A stretch of DNA of 60,661 bases from Myxococcales bacterium. Its GTDB lineage: Bacteria > Myxococcota_A > Polyangia > Polyangiales > Polyangiaceae. The notes beneath the pieces are model-generated. The model saw nothing but the letters and a program-made list of their open reading frames with translations, ran no database searches and was not told where the DNA came from. The translations under genes were made by a program, and so were the position numbers. Numbering within the stretch: position 1 is the stretch's first letter; each line of letters opens with the position of its first letter. Location of the stretch: contig JACPVJ010000051.1 of assembly GCA_016191785.1 (NCBI GenBank), positions 1-60,661 on the forward strand. The letters are read 5' to 3'. Of this stretch, positions 26,318 through 34,551 are shown piece by piece.

Positions 26318-27997
26318 GTGGGGCGCCTCATGCACGTCGTCCTGATCTACCCGGCCATGCGCCGGTACTCCGGTTACCTGTCGGCCCAGCGGGTGCCGGG
26401 TCAGATCTGCACCCACGCTGGGCTGTCGATCTTGAAGCAGGTGCTCGAGCGCGACGGTCACACGGTGGTGGCCTACGACGAGCAGATCACGCCGTTCACG
26501 CCAGGGCTGGTGGTAGGCGCGGATCTGGTCGGCGTCTCGATCCAGACCTGCAATGCCATCCAGGGCTATCGCATCGCCGACAGCGTGCGCGCGCTGGGCT
26601 TCCCGGTCGTGCTCGGCGGCGCTCACGCCACGCTGAACCCCGACGAGGCCATCGAGCACGCCGACTACCTGGTGCGCGGCGAGGGCGAGCACACGCTGCG
26701 CGAGCTGTGCCGCGCGATCGAGACGGGCGGCGCCGTCGCCGAGATCGCCGGGCTCACGTTCCGCCGGCACGGCGTCACCCACGCGGCTCCGGCTCGTGCT
26801 CCCCTCTCGGGGGCCGAGCTCGACGCCCTGCCCTGGCCCAACGTGGGCTTGATCGAGGGCGCCTCCAGCCGGCTGCGCTACCCGCTGAACCCGAGCATCT
26901 ACTTCACCCAGGCGACCCGCGGCTGCGACCAGGCCTGCAACTATTGCTCGATCACCAAGGTCTTCGGCCAGGCGCTCCGTCACCGCTCGGTGCAGAGCGT
27001 GGTCGACGAGCTGGGCTCGCGGTGGGATCCCGAGCGGCAGTTCCTGTTCTTCATGGACGACAGCCTGGCCGTCGGCGGCACCTATCTGAAGCAGCTCTTG
27101 ACCGCGTTGATCGACCACCGCCTGGTGCCCAAGCTGGGCTGGCACTCGCAGCTGCGCTCGGACGTGGCGCGCGACCCCGAGCTGCTCGCGCTGCTCAGCG
27201 CCACCAACTGCACCTTCGTCAGCTGCGGCTTCGAGTCCGTACGAGATCTGTCCCTCAAGTCCCTGTCGAAGGGCCAGACCGTCCGCGACGTGGAGAACGA
27301 CGTGGCCCGCCTGCGCGAGCGCGGGATCTTGGTCAACGGCTTCTTCTTGACCGGCACCGACCATGACCGGAAAGAGGACTTCGGCGAGATCGTGCGCTTC
27401 GCCCATCGCATCGGCTGCACGCTCGCGGGCTTCATGCCGCTCACGCCGTACCCCGGCACGCCGATGTGGAAGAAGCTCGAGCGCGAAGAGCGCATCTTCA
27501 CCCGGGACTGGGAGCTCTACGACATGCAACACGTCGTGATTCACCCGAAGCAGATGAGCGCCCTCGAGCTCTATCTGGGCACGCTGCGCTGCTACCCCGC
27601 CTTCTATGCCGGCCAGAGCCCGTGGAAGCAGCTCCGTCGCCTGCTGCCACACTGGCCTCGTCCCGTGCTCGCCGCCCTGGCCGTGAGCTGGCCGCTCGCG
27701 CGCCACTGGGTGTGGTCGCGAGAGGTGGTGGCCAACCTGGACTACATCCGCGCGCTGCGCAGGCTCGAGCAGAACCCCCACGCGCGCTTCCCGCAGCTGA
27801 GCGCCCAGGGGCTCGCGCTCAAGGACTGGTGGAGTGGGCGCGAGCTGAAGCGCGTGATCCATTCGAGGGGGGTGCCCGCCCGAGCGCGAGAGAGCCATCG
27901 CCTTCCCCTGCCCTCCGGGCCGGTTGGCTCGATCTCCGTCGCGCCGGCGCACGCCGTTGCAGACCGACCTTTGCCCGGCGCGGCTCGGACCGGTTGA
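26318..27997 (+). CDS. B12-binding-domain radical SAM protein
   Basis: The product has 559 residues from GTG 26318, or 555 from ATG 26330. Residues 5-150 form a cobalamin-binding-type Rossmann domain (GQICTHAGLSILKQVLERDG, VVLGGAHATLNPDEAIEHAD, DYLVRGEGEHTLREL). Residues 190-420 hold the radical SAM barrel with the cluster motif CDQACNYC (CX3CX2C) and NGFFLTGTDHDRKED. A C-terminal helical extension of about 120 residues follows, with a basic patch (WKQLRRLLPHW) and a polar tail. Family members methylate or rearrange unactivated carbons in lipids, hopanoids or natural products. The substrate is unknown, and neighbours give no pathway clue. Confidence 0.92.
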   Translation: MGRLMHVVLIYPAMRRYSGYLSAQRVPGQICTHAGLSILKQVLERDGHTVVAYDEQITPFTPGLVVGADLVGVSIQTCNAIQGYRIADSVRALGFPVVLGGAHATLNPDEAIEHADYLVRGEGEHTLRELCRAIETGGAVAEIAGLTFRRHGVTHAAPARAPLSGAELDALPWPNVGLIEGASSRLRYPLNPSIYFTQATRGCDQACNYCSITKVFGQALRHRSVQSVVDELGSRWDPERQFLFFMDDSLAVGGTYLKQLLTALIDHRLVPKLGWHSQLRSDVARDPELLALLSATNCTFVSCGFESVRDLSLKSLSKGQTVRDVENDVARLRERGILVNGFFLTGTDHDRKEDFGEIVRFAHRIGCTLAGFMPLTPYPGTPMWKKLEREERIFTRDWELYDMQHVVIHPKQMSALELYLGTLRCYPAFYAGQSPWKQLRRLLPHWPRPVLAALAVSWPLARHWVWSREVVANLDYIRALRRLEQNPHARFPQLSAQGLALKDWWSGRELKRVIHSRGVPARARESHRLPLPSGPVGSISVAPAHAVADRPLPGAARTG

Positions 27998-28032
27998 AAT
28001 CCTCCGTCCCGGCGTGCTCGACTGCCGAGCCC

Positions 28033-29085
28033 ATGAATCGCAGACTGCCCCTCGTCGCCGCCCTGCTGTCGTGCTCGCTGACCGGATGTGGCGACGCCGC
28101 CGATGGCGAAGGCGCCACACCCAAGCTGCGCGTTCTCACGGCCAACGTCGGCAACCCGGACTCCACCGACGCGAACTATGCTCTTCGCCTCAGCTACCAG
28201 GCCTACGAGGACCACGTCGCTGCGGCGATCCAGGCGCTCGCTCCGGACATCGCCTTCCTTCAGGAGGTGCTGCCGCCAGAGACCTGCGAAGCCTTCACGG
28301 AGAAGGATCCCGGCCGGACGTGCTTCGACGCGGCCGCGCGCCCCCCTGCGGCACGTCGCCTGCTGGGGCCGGACTACACCATCGTGTGCGACGCTCGCCT
28401 CCACGTCGAGTGCATCGGCGTGCGCACATCATTCGGCAGCGTCGATGGTGTCGAACCCGGCGCGTTCGCGCTCGATGGGGCGACCACCCCTGCGTTGCCG
28501 CTCGACCCGTGCACGTACTTCGAGGGCGCCTGCGACGACGACCACTGCGACGCGGAGTCGACGACCTCTGCCGTCGACGTCACCAGCTCGATGGGCGCCA
28601 TGCGGCTCGTGCACGTCCACCCGAACGCCGCGGGCGTCGGCAAAGATGGCTTCTACATGGGCGAGCCGTGCCGCTACCTGCAACTCGAGCAGATGTTCGA
28701 GGGGTCGCCGCCGCTCGTCGCCGAAGGAAAGTCGGTCTTGGTCGCGGGCGACTTCAACATGGACCCCGAGGGGTTCGCTACGGACCGCGAGGCGGCGCTC
28801 TGGACCGAGCACGTGGGTCCCGCCGCCCGCTTCGCGGAGATCGGCCCGCCTCGAAACGAAGCCGGCAAGGCCTACGCGACGGCGAAGCTCTTCGCCATCG
28901 ACCGGGTGATCGGCGACGGGGTCCGAGGGTCGTGCAGCATCCACACCAGGAACGTGGTGGAGGACGACCCCGCGGTCTTGCCGGCGCTCGACCACGACTT
29001 CGACTTTGCTCAGCTCCCCGGGGGGGGGAGCTCGCAGGGGCGCATGGACCACGCCTCGCTCAGCTGCGAGATAGAGGCCGACTGA
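28033..29085 (+). CDS. Endonuclease/exonuclease/phosphatase-fold lipoprotein
   Basis: The 350-residue protein has a lipobox (SLTG-C) near residue 19. An EEP fold follows with its metal and catalytic motifs in order: LTANVGN (Asn), IAFLQEV (Glu), VAGDFNMDPEG (Asp, Asn) and the terminal DHDFDFAQ (Asp-His). An insertion between strands holds four cysteines (CTYFEGACDDDHC), likely disulfide bonded. Members cleave DNA, RNA, phosphoinositides or sphingomyelin; a secreted nuclease or phosphodiesterase acting outside the cell is the best guess. ATG 28033 is the only start that yields the signal peptide. Confidence 0.85.
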   Translation: MNRRLPLVAALLSCSLTGCGDAADGEGATPKLRVLTANVGNPDSTDANYALRLSYQAYEDHVAAAIQALAPDIAFLQEVLPPETCEAFTEKDPGRTCFDAAARPPAARRLLGPDYTIVCDARLHVECIGVRTSFGSVDGVEPGAFALDGATTPALPLDPCTYFEGACDDDHCDAESTTSAVDVTSSMGAMRLVHVHPNAAGVGKDGFYMGEPCRYLQLEQMFEGSPPLVAEGKSVLVAGDFNMDPEGFATDREAALWTEHVGPAARFAEIGPPRNEAGKAYATAKLFAIDRVIGDGVRGSCSIHTRNVVEDDPAVLPALDHDFDFAQLPGGGSSQGRMDHASLSCEIEAD

Positions 29086-29099
29086 CCAGGCACCCCGGC

Positions 29100-29297
29100 T
29101 TGGCGGCGCGTCAGCGTCCCTCGCCGCGGCGCGCGACCTTCGGCAGCGATTTCGCCGGCGTCACCCCCGTCGGGCCGCGTCCCGAGGTGCGAGCCGAGGA
29201 CCCGCGCGCCCACGTGGAGTGGGTGCAGAAGCTCGTGCGGATCGCCGATGCCCTCGAGCAGTGCGTGCGGCGAGCGCGTGGTGGGCGCGTTGGGTGA
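29100..29297 (+). other. Possible 65-residue ORF or gene remnant in a 250-bp gap
   Basis: Between the nuclease-like gene and the FGE-like fragment, the frame from TTG 29100 encodes a basic, Pro-containing start and then an amphipathic helix (AHVEWVQKLVRIADALEQCV) before a stop. The amino acid composition is protein-like, but the start codon is weak and no family is recognised. It may be the tail of a gene lost by rearrangement. Nothing else is visible in 29086-29334. Confidence 0.25.
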
Positions 29298-29334
29298 CCG
29301 CGTCGGCGCTCCGCGCGCCGACCCCGCCGGCAGC

Positions 29335-30120
29335 TCAGAGGTCCTTGCAGCAGCGGAACCCCGTCTGCGGTGCCGCGGTCCCCGTGCTCGTCAAGCCGCT
29401 GAGCGCGCAGCGCAGCGCGTCTTTCTCGTCGGTCACCGAACCGCCGCGGAGAGCGCACATCTTCGTGCCTTTCCCGCTGGACGGGGAGACCCAAATCCGG
29501 CACTCGTCGGTGTACTCTGACACCGAGCCGTTCAGGTCCCGGATCGAGGCCCAGGGCTCTGTCGCCCCGTGACAGCCGGCGCGCGCGCCGACGTTCTTCT
29601 TCGTGCTCTTCCAGTCGGGGCTGCTCACCTCGCCCTCGCAGGTACCCGGGTCGTACACGTCACCGTAGGCGTACCGGGTCTTGCCGCCTTGGCTACACGC
29701 GTTGAACCACTGGCTCTTGGTGGCGTCGTTGGCGTGCTCCCCAGGCGTATCCAGGCCACCGGTGATTTCCAACCCGCCGCCGCCGACCTGACCGCAGAGC
29801 CGCTTGCCGGCCCACTTGCAGTAGGCATTCGGGTCGCACCAGTCGATGCACACCACGGGGCGCTCGGGTGTCTTCTCTGGCGTCCAGCTCACGCCCAGGA
29901 TGCAGGTCGCCGGTTCGTACGACGAGGCCTGCGCGACCGGCTCGTAGCTCGTGTTTGCGGAACAGAGCCGCCAGCTTGGGAGTTGTGGCGCAACCACTCC
30001 ATCCGGTCCGGGTGCGTGCAGGCGCAGCACTGCGGCGAAGTGCTCGGCGACCCTTGCCTCAGACGTCGTCGCTCGCGTCCGCGCCCCCGGCGTCCGTCGT
30101 TCCGGCGTCGAGAACCGCAC
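29335..30120 (-). pseudogene. Truncated or frameshifted FGE-sulfatase-domain gene
   Basis: The frame encodes most of a SUMF1-like domain: EARVAEHFAAVLRL, CSANTSYEP, ERPVVCIDWCDPNAYCKWAG, KRLCG, WFNACSQGG, DLNGSVSEYTDEC, LRGGSVTDEKDALRCALSG and a final GFRCC. The beginning of the domain, with the GGxFxMG strand and the CIDxTEVT motif, is missing. The formal start (GTG 30120) lies in sequence that codes for the upstream Cys-rich lipoprotein in another frame. Shifting by one base near 30056-30062 would fuse the two, since ASDD of the upstream gene is followed directly by SEARVAEHF. It is either a pseudogene fragment, an assembly or natural frameshift, or a fusion. The active-site CxxxxC is absent. 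Confidence 0.6.
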
Positions 30121-30742
30121 CGTCGCAGTCCACCTGCAGTTCTACCCCAAGGTGTTTCGGATCGACGCAGCCCGATGAAGGAACGGGGTCGAGTATTCCG
30201 CAGAGGTTCGTTCCGGGTTGGCAACACCCAGACCGCCCCTTCCAACCGGGGCAATCGCCGTCAGCGGGTGCCGGGGCGGCAATCGGCACGCAAAGCGACT
30301 CGTATAGCGAAGTGCTGCCTGCGCCACAGGTCCCGGCGTCGGTGCAGCATGGCGACATGTTGTCGTAGAAGGGGAGGGGGCAGACCTCTCCGCCACACTG
30401 CGTGGTGCAACGAGCGCGGTAACTATTCAAGACGCACAGGTCTTTGCAGAGCGTGACCGTGTCGGTGCACCCGCACTCGTCCTGTTCGGGATTGATCGCG
30501 GACTTCCCTTCGCACCAGCCGATCAGGGAGCAGTCGTGGCATTCCGGACTGCCACCGTTCTCCGACCAGCCCCCGACCCCCGCCACGCCGCCGCCGCCAT
30601 CCCCGCCGGCGGGGCTCCTGCCGCTTGACTCGGTCGAGCAGCAGAGTGCCTGCGCCGCGACGAGCGCTGCAGCGGCCACAGTCACTCGGGTCCGTGACAC
30701 CAGCCTGGGGAAGGCCCCCTCTACAAAATTGCACCACGGCAT
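30059..30742 (-). CDS. Cys-rich lipoprotein
   Basis: The 227-residue product from ATG 30742 has a hydrophobic signal (VTVAAAALVAAQALC-C) with a lipobox near residue 34; a GTG 15 codons later is an alternative start. A Gly-rich spacer (GGDGGGGVAGVGG) leads to a domain with about 20 cysteines in pairs (CHDCSLIGWCEGK, ECGCTDTVTLCKDLC, CTTQCGGEVCP, SPCCTDAGTCG, SGCCQPGTNLCG). An Ala/Asp-rich tail ends at 30059. The Cys density implies a disulfide-stabilised surface protein. It lies 91 bp downstream of the kinase gene, whose ectodomain is also Cys-rich. Confidence 0.7.
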   Translation of the reverse strand: MPWCNFVEGAFPRLVSRTRVTVAAAALVAAQALCCSTESSGRSPAGGDGGGGVAGVGGWSENGGSPECHDCSLIGWCEGKSAINPEQDECGCTDTVTLCKDLCVLNSYRARCTTQCGGEVCPLPFYDNMSPCCTDAGTCGAGSTSLYESLCVPIAAPAPADGDCPGWKGRSGCCQPGTNLCGILDPVPSSGCVDPKHLGVELQVDCDGAVLDAGTTDAGGADASDDV

Positions 30743-30833
30743 GTTGGTCGCGACAGCAAGCCTACAGCGACCGAGGGCCCGCGCAACCATGGCGGTGGTC
30801 GCCAACATGGACCACGTCCGCGCGCCGCGCCGC

Positions 30834-32498
30834 TCAGGGCGTGGCCTCCGAGCTCTCGTTGTTCGGAACCATGGGCGCCGGCGCCGGAGCTGGCTCGAGC
30901 TTCTGAGGCTTGGGGGCGAGCTTCGGCTGCTCGAGCGGCGGCGATTCCAGGCTCGGCGCCTCGCTGGTCGCGACGCCGCTCGGGGGCGCGCTGCCCGTGC
31001 AGGCCTCGAGCTCTCGCACGCAGCGCCGGGCTGCACACGAATTGCAGTCGGCGCGGGAGGCTTTCTCCCCGGCGCACTCGTTCTCGCAGTACCGGAGGAC
31101 ACACGAGCCGGCGATCGCAATGCTGGCTGCGGCGCTCGGGGCTGCATCCTGGAGGCAGCGGCACTCGCACGCCACGTCCGTCACTTGGCAGCCGGCCGCG
31201 CACGCCCGCGTCTGCGCGCAGCTGGCCGCACCACGGGGTTTGGCCTGACAAATGGCTTCGACGTGGCAAGCGCCCACGGCGTTGCAGTCCGTACCGGCCG
31301 CCGCGAAGCACTTCGCCTGCCGCGGATCGCTCTGGCACCCGGTGACGCACTCTTCCTGTGGGGTCTGCAAGCCGCAGCCGCGCAGCGCCGCGCAAGCGCG
31401 CTCACAGCCAGGGCCCACCGAGTCCACCTGGCGAGCAAAGAACCACCAGCCCCCGACGCCGAGGAGCGCGACGAGTGCCACGATGACTCCGATCACCCCC
31501 ACGCCCGCGAACAGCCCCAGCCAGATGGGCCTGCCCGAGCCCGGCGCGCTGTGCGTCGGCGCCACCGTGGCGGGCAACACCGCCGAAGGCGCGGCCGTCA
31601 CCGTGGGCGGGACCGCCGCCGGTGGCGGAACCCAGCCCGGGGCGCCGGTTGCGAGTCGAAGCGAGAGGCTCGGCAGCGCCGCGATGGCGTGCGCCATTTC
31701 CTGAGCCGAGCTGAAGCGTTGCCCAGGGTCCGGGGCCAGCGCCCGCGTCATCAGGGCGTCGAGCTCCGGCGGTACGTCGGTGAGGTCGAGCGCGAGCGGT
31801 CGCGGCGGCTGCGACAGGACCAGCATCAGCATGTCCCCCAACGACTCCGCGCGATAGGGCAGCTCACCGGCCAGCATCTGCCGAAGCATCACACCCACGG
31901 CCCAGAGGTCGGTGCGCTGGTCGACCCGCTTGGCGTTACGAAGCTGCTCCGGTGACATGTAGAGCAGCGTGCCCATGGTGGCGCCGGTTCGCGTCGAGGC
32001 TTCCCCCGCTTCGCTCAGGGACTTGGTGATCCCGAAGTCCAGCAGCTTGATCGCCCCGGACGGGCTCTGGATGAAGACGTTCTCGGGCTTCAGATCGCGG
32101 TGAATGAAGCCAGCGGCGTGCGCAGCGCCCAGCGCGTCGAGGATCTGGAGGCAAATCTGGCGGACCGTCTCGAAGGGCAGCGGCTGACGGCGCATGAGCT
32201 GGTGAAGCGGCTCGCCGTTCAGGAGCTCCATCGCGAAGTACGGATCGCCCTCGGCGGTGACGCCTCCGTCCAGGACCGCGACGATCCCCGGGTGACCGAT
32301 CGCAGCGGGGGCGCGCGCTTCGACCAGGAATCGTGAGGCCAGGTCGGAGCGCATGCGCAGGTGCGGGTGCAACATCTTCAGCGCGACCGCGGCGCCCGTG
32401 AAGCGGTGGCGCGCGCGCATCACGACGCCCATCCCGCCCTCGCCGATCAGGCCCTCGACCTCGTACCGTCCGTCGATGACGCTGCCGATGCCGAGCAC
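30834..32498 (-). CDS. Receptor-type Ser/Thr kinase with a 22-cysteine ectodomain
   Basis: The 554-residue protein has a complete kinase domain in residues 10-275: GEGGMGVV loop, VALKML lysine, HRDLKPENVF catalytic loop, DFGITKS, MGTLLYMSPEQL. A Pro/Ala linker leads to one membrane helix (LFAGVGVIGVIVALVALLGVGGWW, about 335-358). Outside the membrane, residues 370-505 hold 22 cysteines in mostly short CxxC/CxxxC spacings, such as CERACAALRGC, CECRC and CNSCAARRC. This is unlike the PASTA domains of most PknB receptors. A Pro/Ser/Glu tail ends the protein. Sensing of redox state or a ligand by the Cys-rich part is inferred. It leads a minus-strand group with a Cys-rich lipoprotein. Confidence 0.92.
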   Translation of the reverse strand: MLGIGSVIDGRYEVEGLIGEGGMGVVMRARHRFTGAAVALKMLHPHLRMRSDLASRFLVEARAPAAIGHPGIVAVLDGGVTAEGDPYFAMELLNGEPLHQLMRRQPLPFETVRQICLQILDALGAAHAAGFIHRDLKPENVFIQSPSGAIKLLDFGITKSLSEAGEASTRTGATMGTLLYMSPEQLRNAKRVDQRTDLWAVGVMLRQMLAGELPYRAESLGDMLMLVLSQPPRPLALDLTDVPPELDALMTRALAPDPGQRFSSAQEMAHAIAALPSLSLRLATGAPGWVPPPAAVPPTVTAAPSAVLPATVAPTHSAPGSGRPIWLGLFAGVGVIGVIVALVALLGVGGWWFFARQVDSVGPGCERACAALRGCGLQTPQEECVTGCQSDPRQAKCFAAAGTDCNAVGACHVEAICQAKPRGAASCAQTRACAAGCQVTDVACECRCLQDAAPSAAASIAIAGSCVLRYCENECAGEKASRADCNSCAARRCVRELEACTGSAPPSGVATSEAPSLESPPLEQPKLAPKPQKLEPAPAPAPMVPNNESSEATP

Positions 32499-32547
32499 CG
32501 CGGCATCGTACGCGAGGCCGGGCAGGTGCGCACGTCCCTGCGCGCAG

Positions 32548-33306
32548 TCACTCCGCCCTGAGCGCCCATGGCTTGCCCGCCACCGGTCGCCGCTCGTTCG
32601 CCAGCCACGCGACCACGCGCTTCGCCCACTCTTTGCGGGCGTTGATCGTGGGGTGGATCTTGTCGCCCAGGCGCGGCATCCCCGGGTAGACGATCTCGGT
32701 GTCCATGTAGCGGCAGGGCGCGACGTTGTCGCGGATCACGTGATACAGCCCGCGCTCTTCGGTCCAGATCGGCGGCGCGATCCACACGCACGGGCGATCG
32801 CCGATCAGCTTGACGATCTTCTTCACCAGCGGTGCGCGCTGGGTCGGGTCCGGCATCTTCACCTCGTTGGTACCGAGGGTGATCAGCACCAGATCGGGCT
32901 TCATCTGCGACAGGTGCAGGGGCAGCTCTTGCCCGCCGGCCCAGCCGGGGATGTAGCTCGCGGTCTTGAAGCGCAAGATCCCCTTGACCTTGTGTTGCTT
33001 CAGCTCGTCGTTGAGCGCGACCCCGAGGGCGCCGGCCATCGAGTCGCCGATGTGCAGGACCACGGTGCCCTCGGGCAGCGGCTCGGGCGCGGTGGGTGCG
33101 GCCGGCGTGGGCGCGGACGCCGGGGCGGGTTCGGCGCTCGGGAGGGTCGGCGCGGGCTCGGCGCTCGCGACAGTCGGCGCGCCGGTGCTGGGCGGCGCGG
33201 GCGCGGACGCGGACGCCGGTACAGGCTGAGCCGTGGGCGTGGGTGGCGGGCTCGCGCAGGCGACGAGCCACAGGCCGAGCATCATGGGCAGCAGGTCGAG
33301 TTCCAT
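32548..33306 (-). CDS. SGNH-hydrolase lipoprotein
   Basis: The product has 252 residues from ATG 33306, with GGAG 4 nt upstream, and lipobox LVA-C at about residue 17. A long Ala/Pro/Ser/Thr linker (to residue 78) precedes an SGNH domain: VVLHIGDSMAG (block I, Ser nucleophile), LVLITLGTNEVKMP (block III, Asn) and GDKIHPTINAR (block V, Asp and His). Family members are esterases or O-acyl transferases acting on cell-wall or exopolysaccharide acetyl groups. The 5' end overlaps the upstream FGE-like gene by 25 bp, so the two are co-transcribed. Confidence 0.87.
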   Translation of the reverse strand: MELDLLPMMLGLWLVACASPPPTPTAQPVPASASAPAPPSTGAPTVASAEPAPTLPSAEPAPASAPTPAAPTAPEPLPEGTVVLHIGDSMAGALGVALNDELKQHKVKGILRFKTASYIPGWAGGQELPLHLSQMKPDLVLITLGTNEVKMPDPTQRAPLVKKIVKLIGDRPCVWIAPPIWTEERGLYHVIRDNVAPCRYMDTEIVYPGMPRLGDKIHPTINARKEWAKRVVAWLANERRPVAGKPWALRAE

Positions 33307-34505
33307 CCGACTCCGACATCGCGATTGGAGCAGCCGGCGGCGGCGCTCACTTGGTTCCGAGCGTGGTGCGTCCCCCCGCTGTAGCGATACGCGCTGGGGC
33401 GTCCGGGTTTGTTCTGCTGGCAGTCGGCGTCGTGTTCGGGGGTGCGCACGCGCGACACCGGCGTGGCGGCCACGGCCTGAGCGGGCCCTTTCACGTCCAG
33501 GGCCAGCACGCAGCCGTGCCCTGGCTGCCGCTCGCGGCCCGCGGGGCACTCGGGCTCGCCGGCGCGGGCGCACCGCACGCCGTTCCACTGGGTGCGGGCC
33601 GGGCACGCCATCGCTTCCACGCCGTGCAAGCAGCGCTTGCCGTCCGCGCTGCGGCCGTAGGGACAGGTGGCCTCGGTCGGCGTCACGGCGCAGCGAAAGC
33701 CCAGGTGCGAGCCCGAGAGCTTCGGGGGCCAGCGGTTGCGGAGCTTGGGGCTCATCCATTTCACGAAGCGCCGGCTCCAGCTGCCGCCGCGGTAGATCTT
33801 GTTGGTGCCGCCGGTGGGCGGCCAGGGATAGTCCCCGAACCAGTCGTCGGTCCACTCCCACACGTTGCCGATCATGTCGAACAGGCCGAAGGCGCCGGCG
33901 GGGAACGACTTGACCTTGCACGAGCCGCCGATGTGCTTCCAGCAGGTTCGCCCCTCGGGGGACTCCGAGCCCCACGAGAAGGCACGATACTCGCTGCCGC
34001 CGCGGGCCGCGTACTCCCACTCGAGCTCGCTGGGCAGCCGCGCGCCCTGGGCCTCGCAGTACGCCTTCGCCTGCGGCCAGCTCACGCAGTTCATCGGGTG
34101 GTCGCCGCGATCGGAAAAGCGCGTGTTGCAGAAGCGCCCCGCGTCGTGGGCTTTCTCGCACTTGCCGCCCCCCACGCAGGCCGAATGGGCGTCGACCGTG
34201 ACCTCGGTCCGATCGAGGCAGAAGTCGGCCACGCGGGTCTCGAAGCGCGGCATCTCTTCCGGGGCCGAGCCGGGCGTGTCGCTGCCCACGGCGAACGGGC
34301 CGCCCGCGATCTTCGCCATGCCGGTCGGGCACTCTGCTGGTGGCGGCGAGGGTGGAGGAGTGGGCGGGGGCAGCGCCGCCGACGAGCTCGCGACCACGCT
34401 GGGCGCGGGGGTCGGCGCGGTGCTGGCAGTCGGGGCTGGCGCCGGGGCCTTGTCCGCGCACGCGGCGGCCAGCAGCAGCCCGAGGGTCCAGGGTCGTCCA
34501 CGCAT
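33282..34505 (-). CDS. FGE-sulfatase-domain (SUMF1-like) lipoprotein
   Basis: The 407-residue protein from ATG 34505 has lipobox LAAA-C and an Ala/Pro/Ser/Thr linker. A full SUMF1-like domain spans about residues 62-290: GMAKIAGGPFAVGSD, FCLDRTEVTVDAHSAC, HPMNCVSWPQAKAYCEAQGA, RLPSELEWEYAARGG, GLFDMIGNVWEWTDD, YRGGSWSRR and GFRCA. No CxxxxC pair follows GGSW, so formylglycine-forming activity is not expected. A C-terminal extension of about 115 residues adds eight or nine cysteines (CPYGRSADGKRCLHG). It overlaps the SGNH hydrolase gene and is divergent from the ABC operon. A surface binding role is inferred. Confidence 0.88.
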   Translation of the reverse strand: MRGRPWTLGLLLAAACADKAPAPAPTASTAPTPAPSVVASSSAALPPPTPPPSPPPAECPTGMAKIAGGPFAVGSDTPGSAPEEMPRFETRVADFCLDRTEVTVDAHSACVGGGKCEKAHDAGRFCNTRFSDRGDHPMNCVSWPQAKAYCEAQGARLPSELEWEYAARGGSEYRAFSWGSESPEGRTCWKHIGGSCKVKSFPAGAFGLFDMIGNVWEWTDDWFGDYPWPPTGGTNKIYRGGSWSRRFVKWMSPKLRNRWPPKLSGSHLGFRCAVTPTEATCPYGRSADGKRCLHGVEAMACPARTQWNGVRCARAGEPECPAGRERQPGHGCVLALDVKGPAQAVAATPVSRVRTPEHDADCQQNKPGRPSAYRYSGGTHHARNQVSAAAGCSNRDVGVGWNSTCCP

Positions 34506-34551
34506 CTCGCGAAATTCCCGGCTGCGCCGTGATTTCCCGTATATCACCGGC

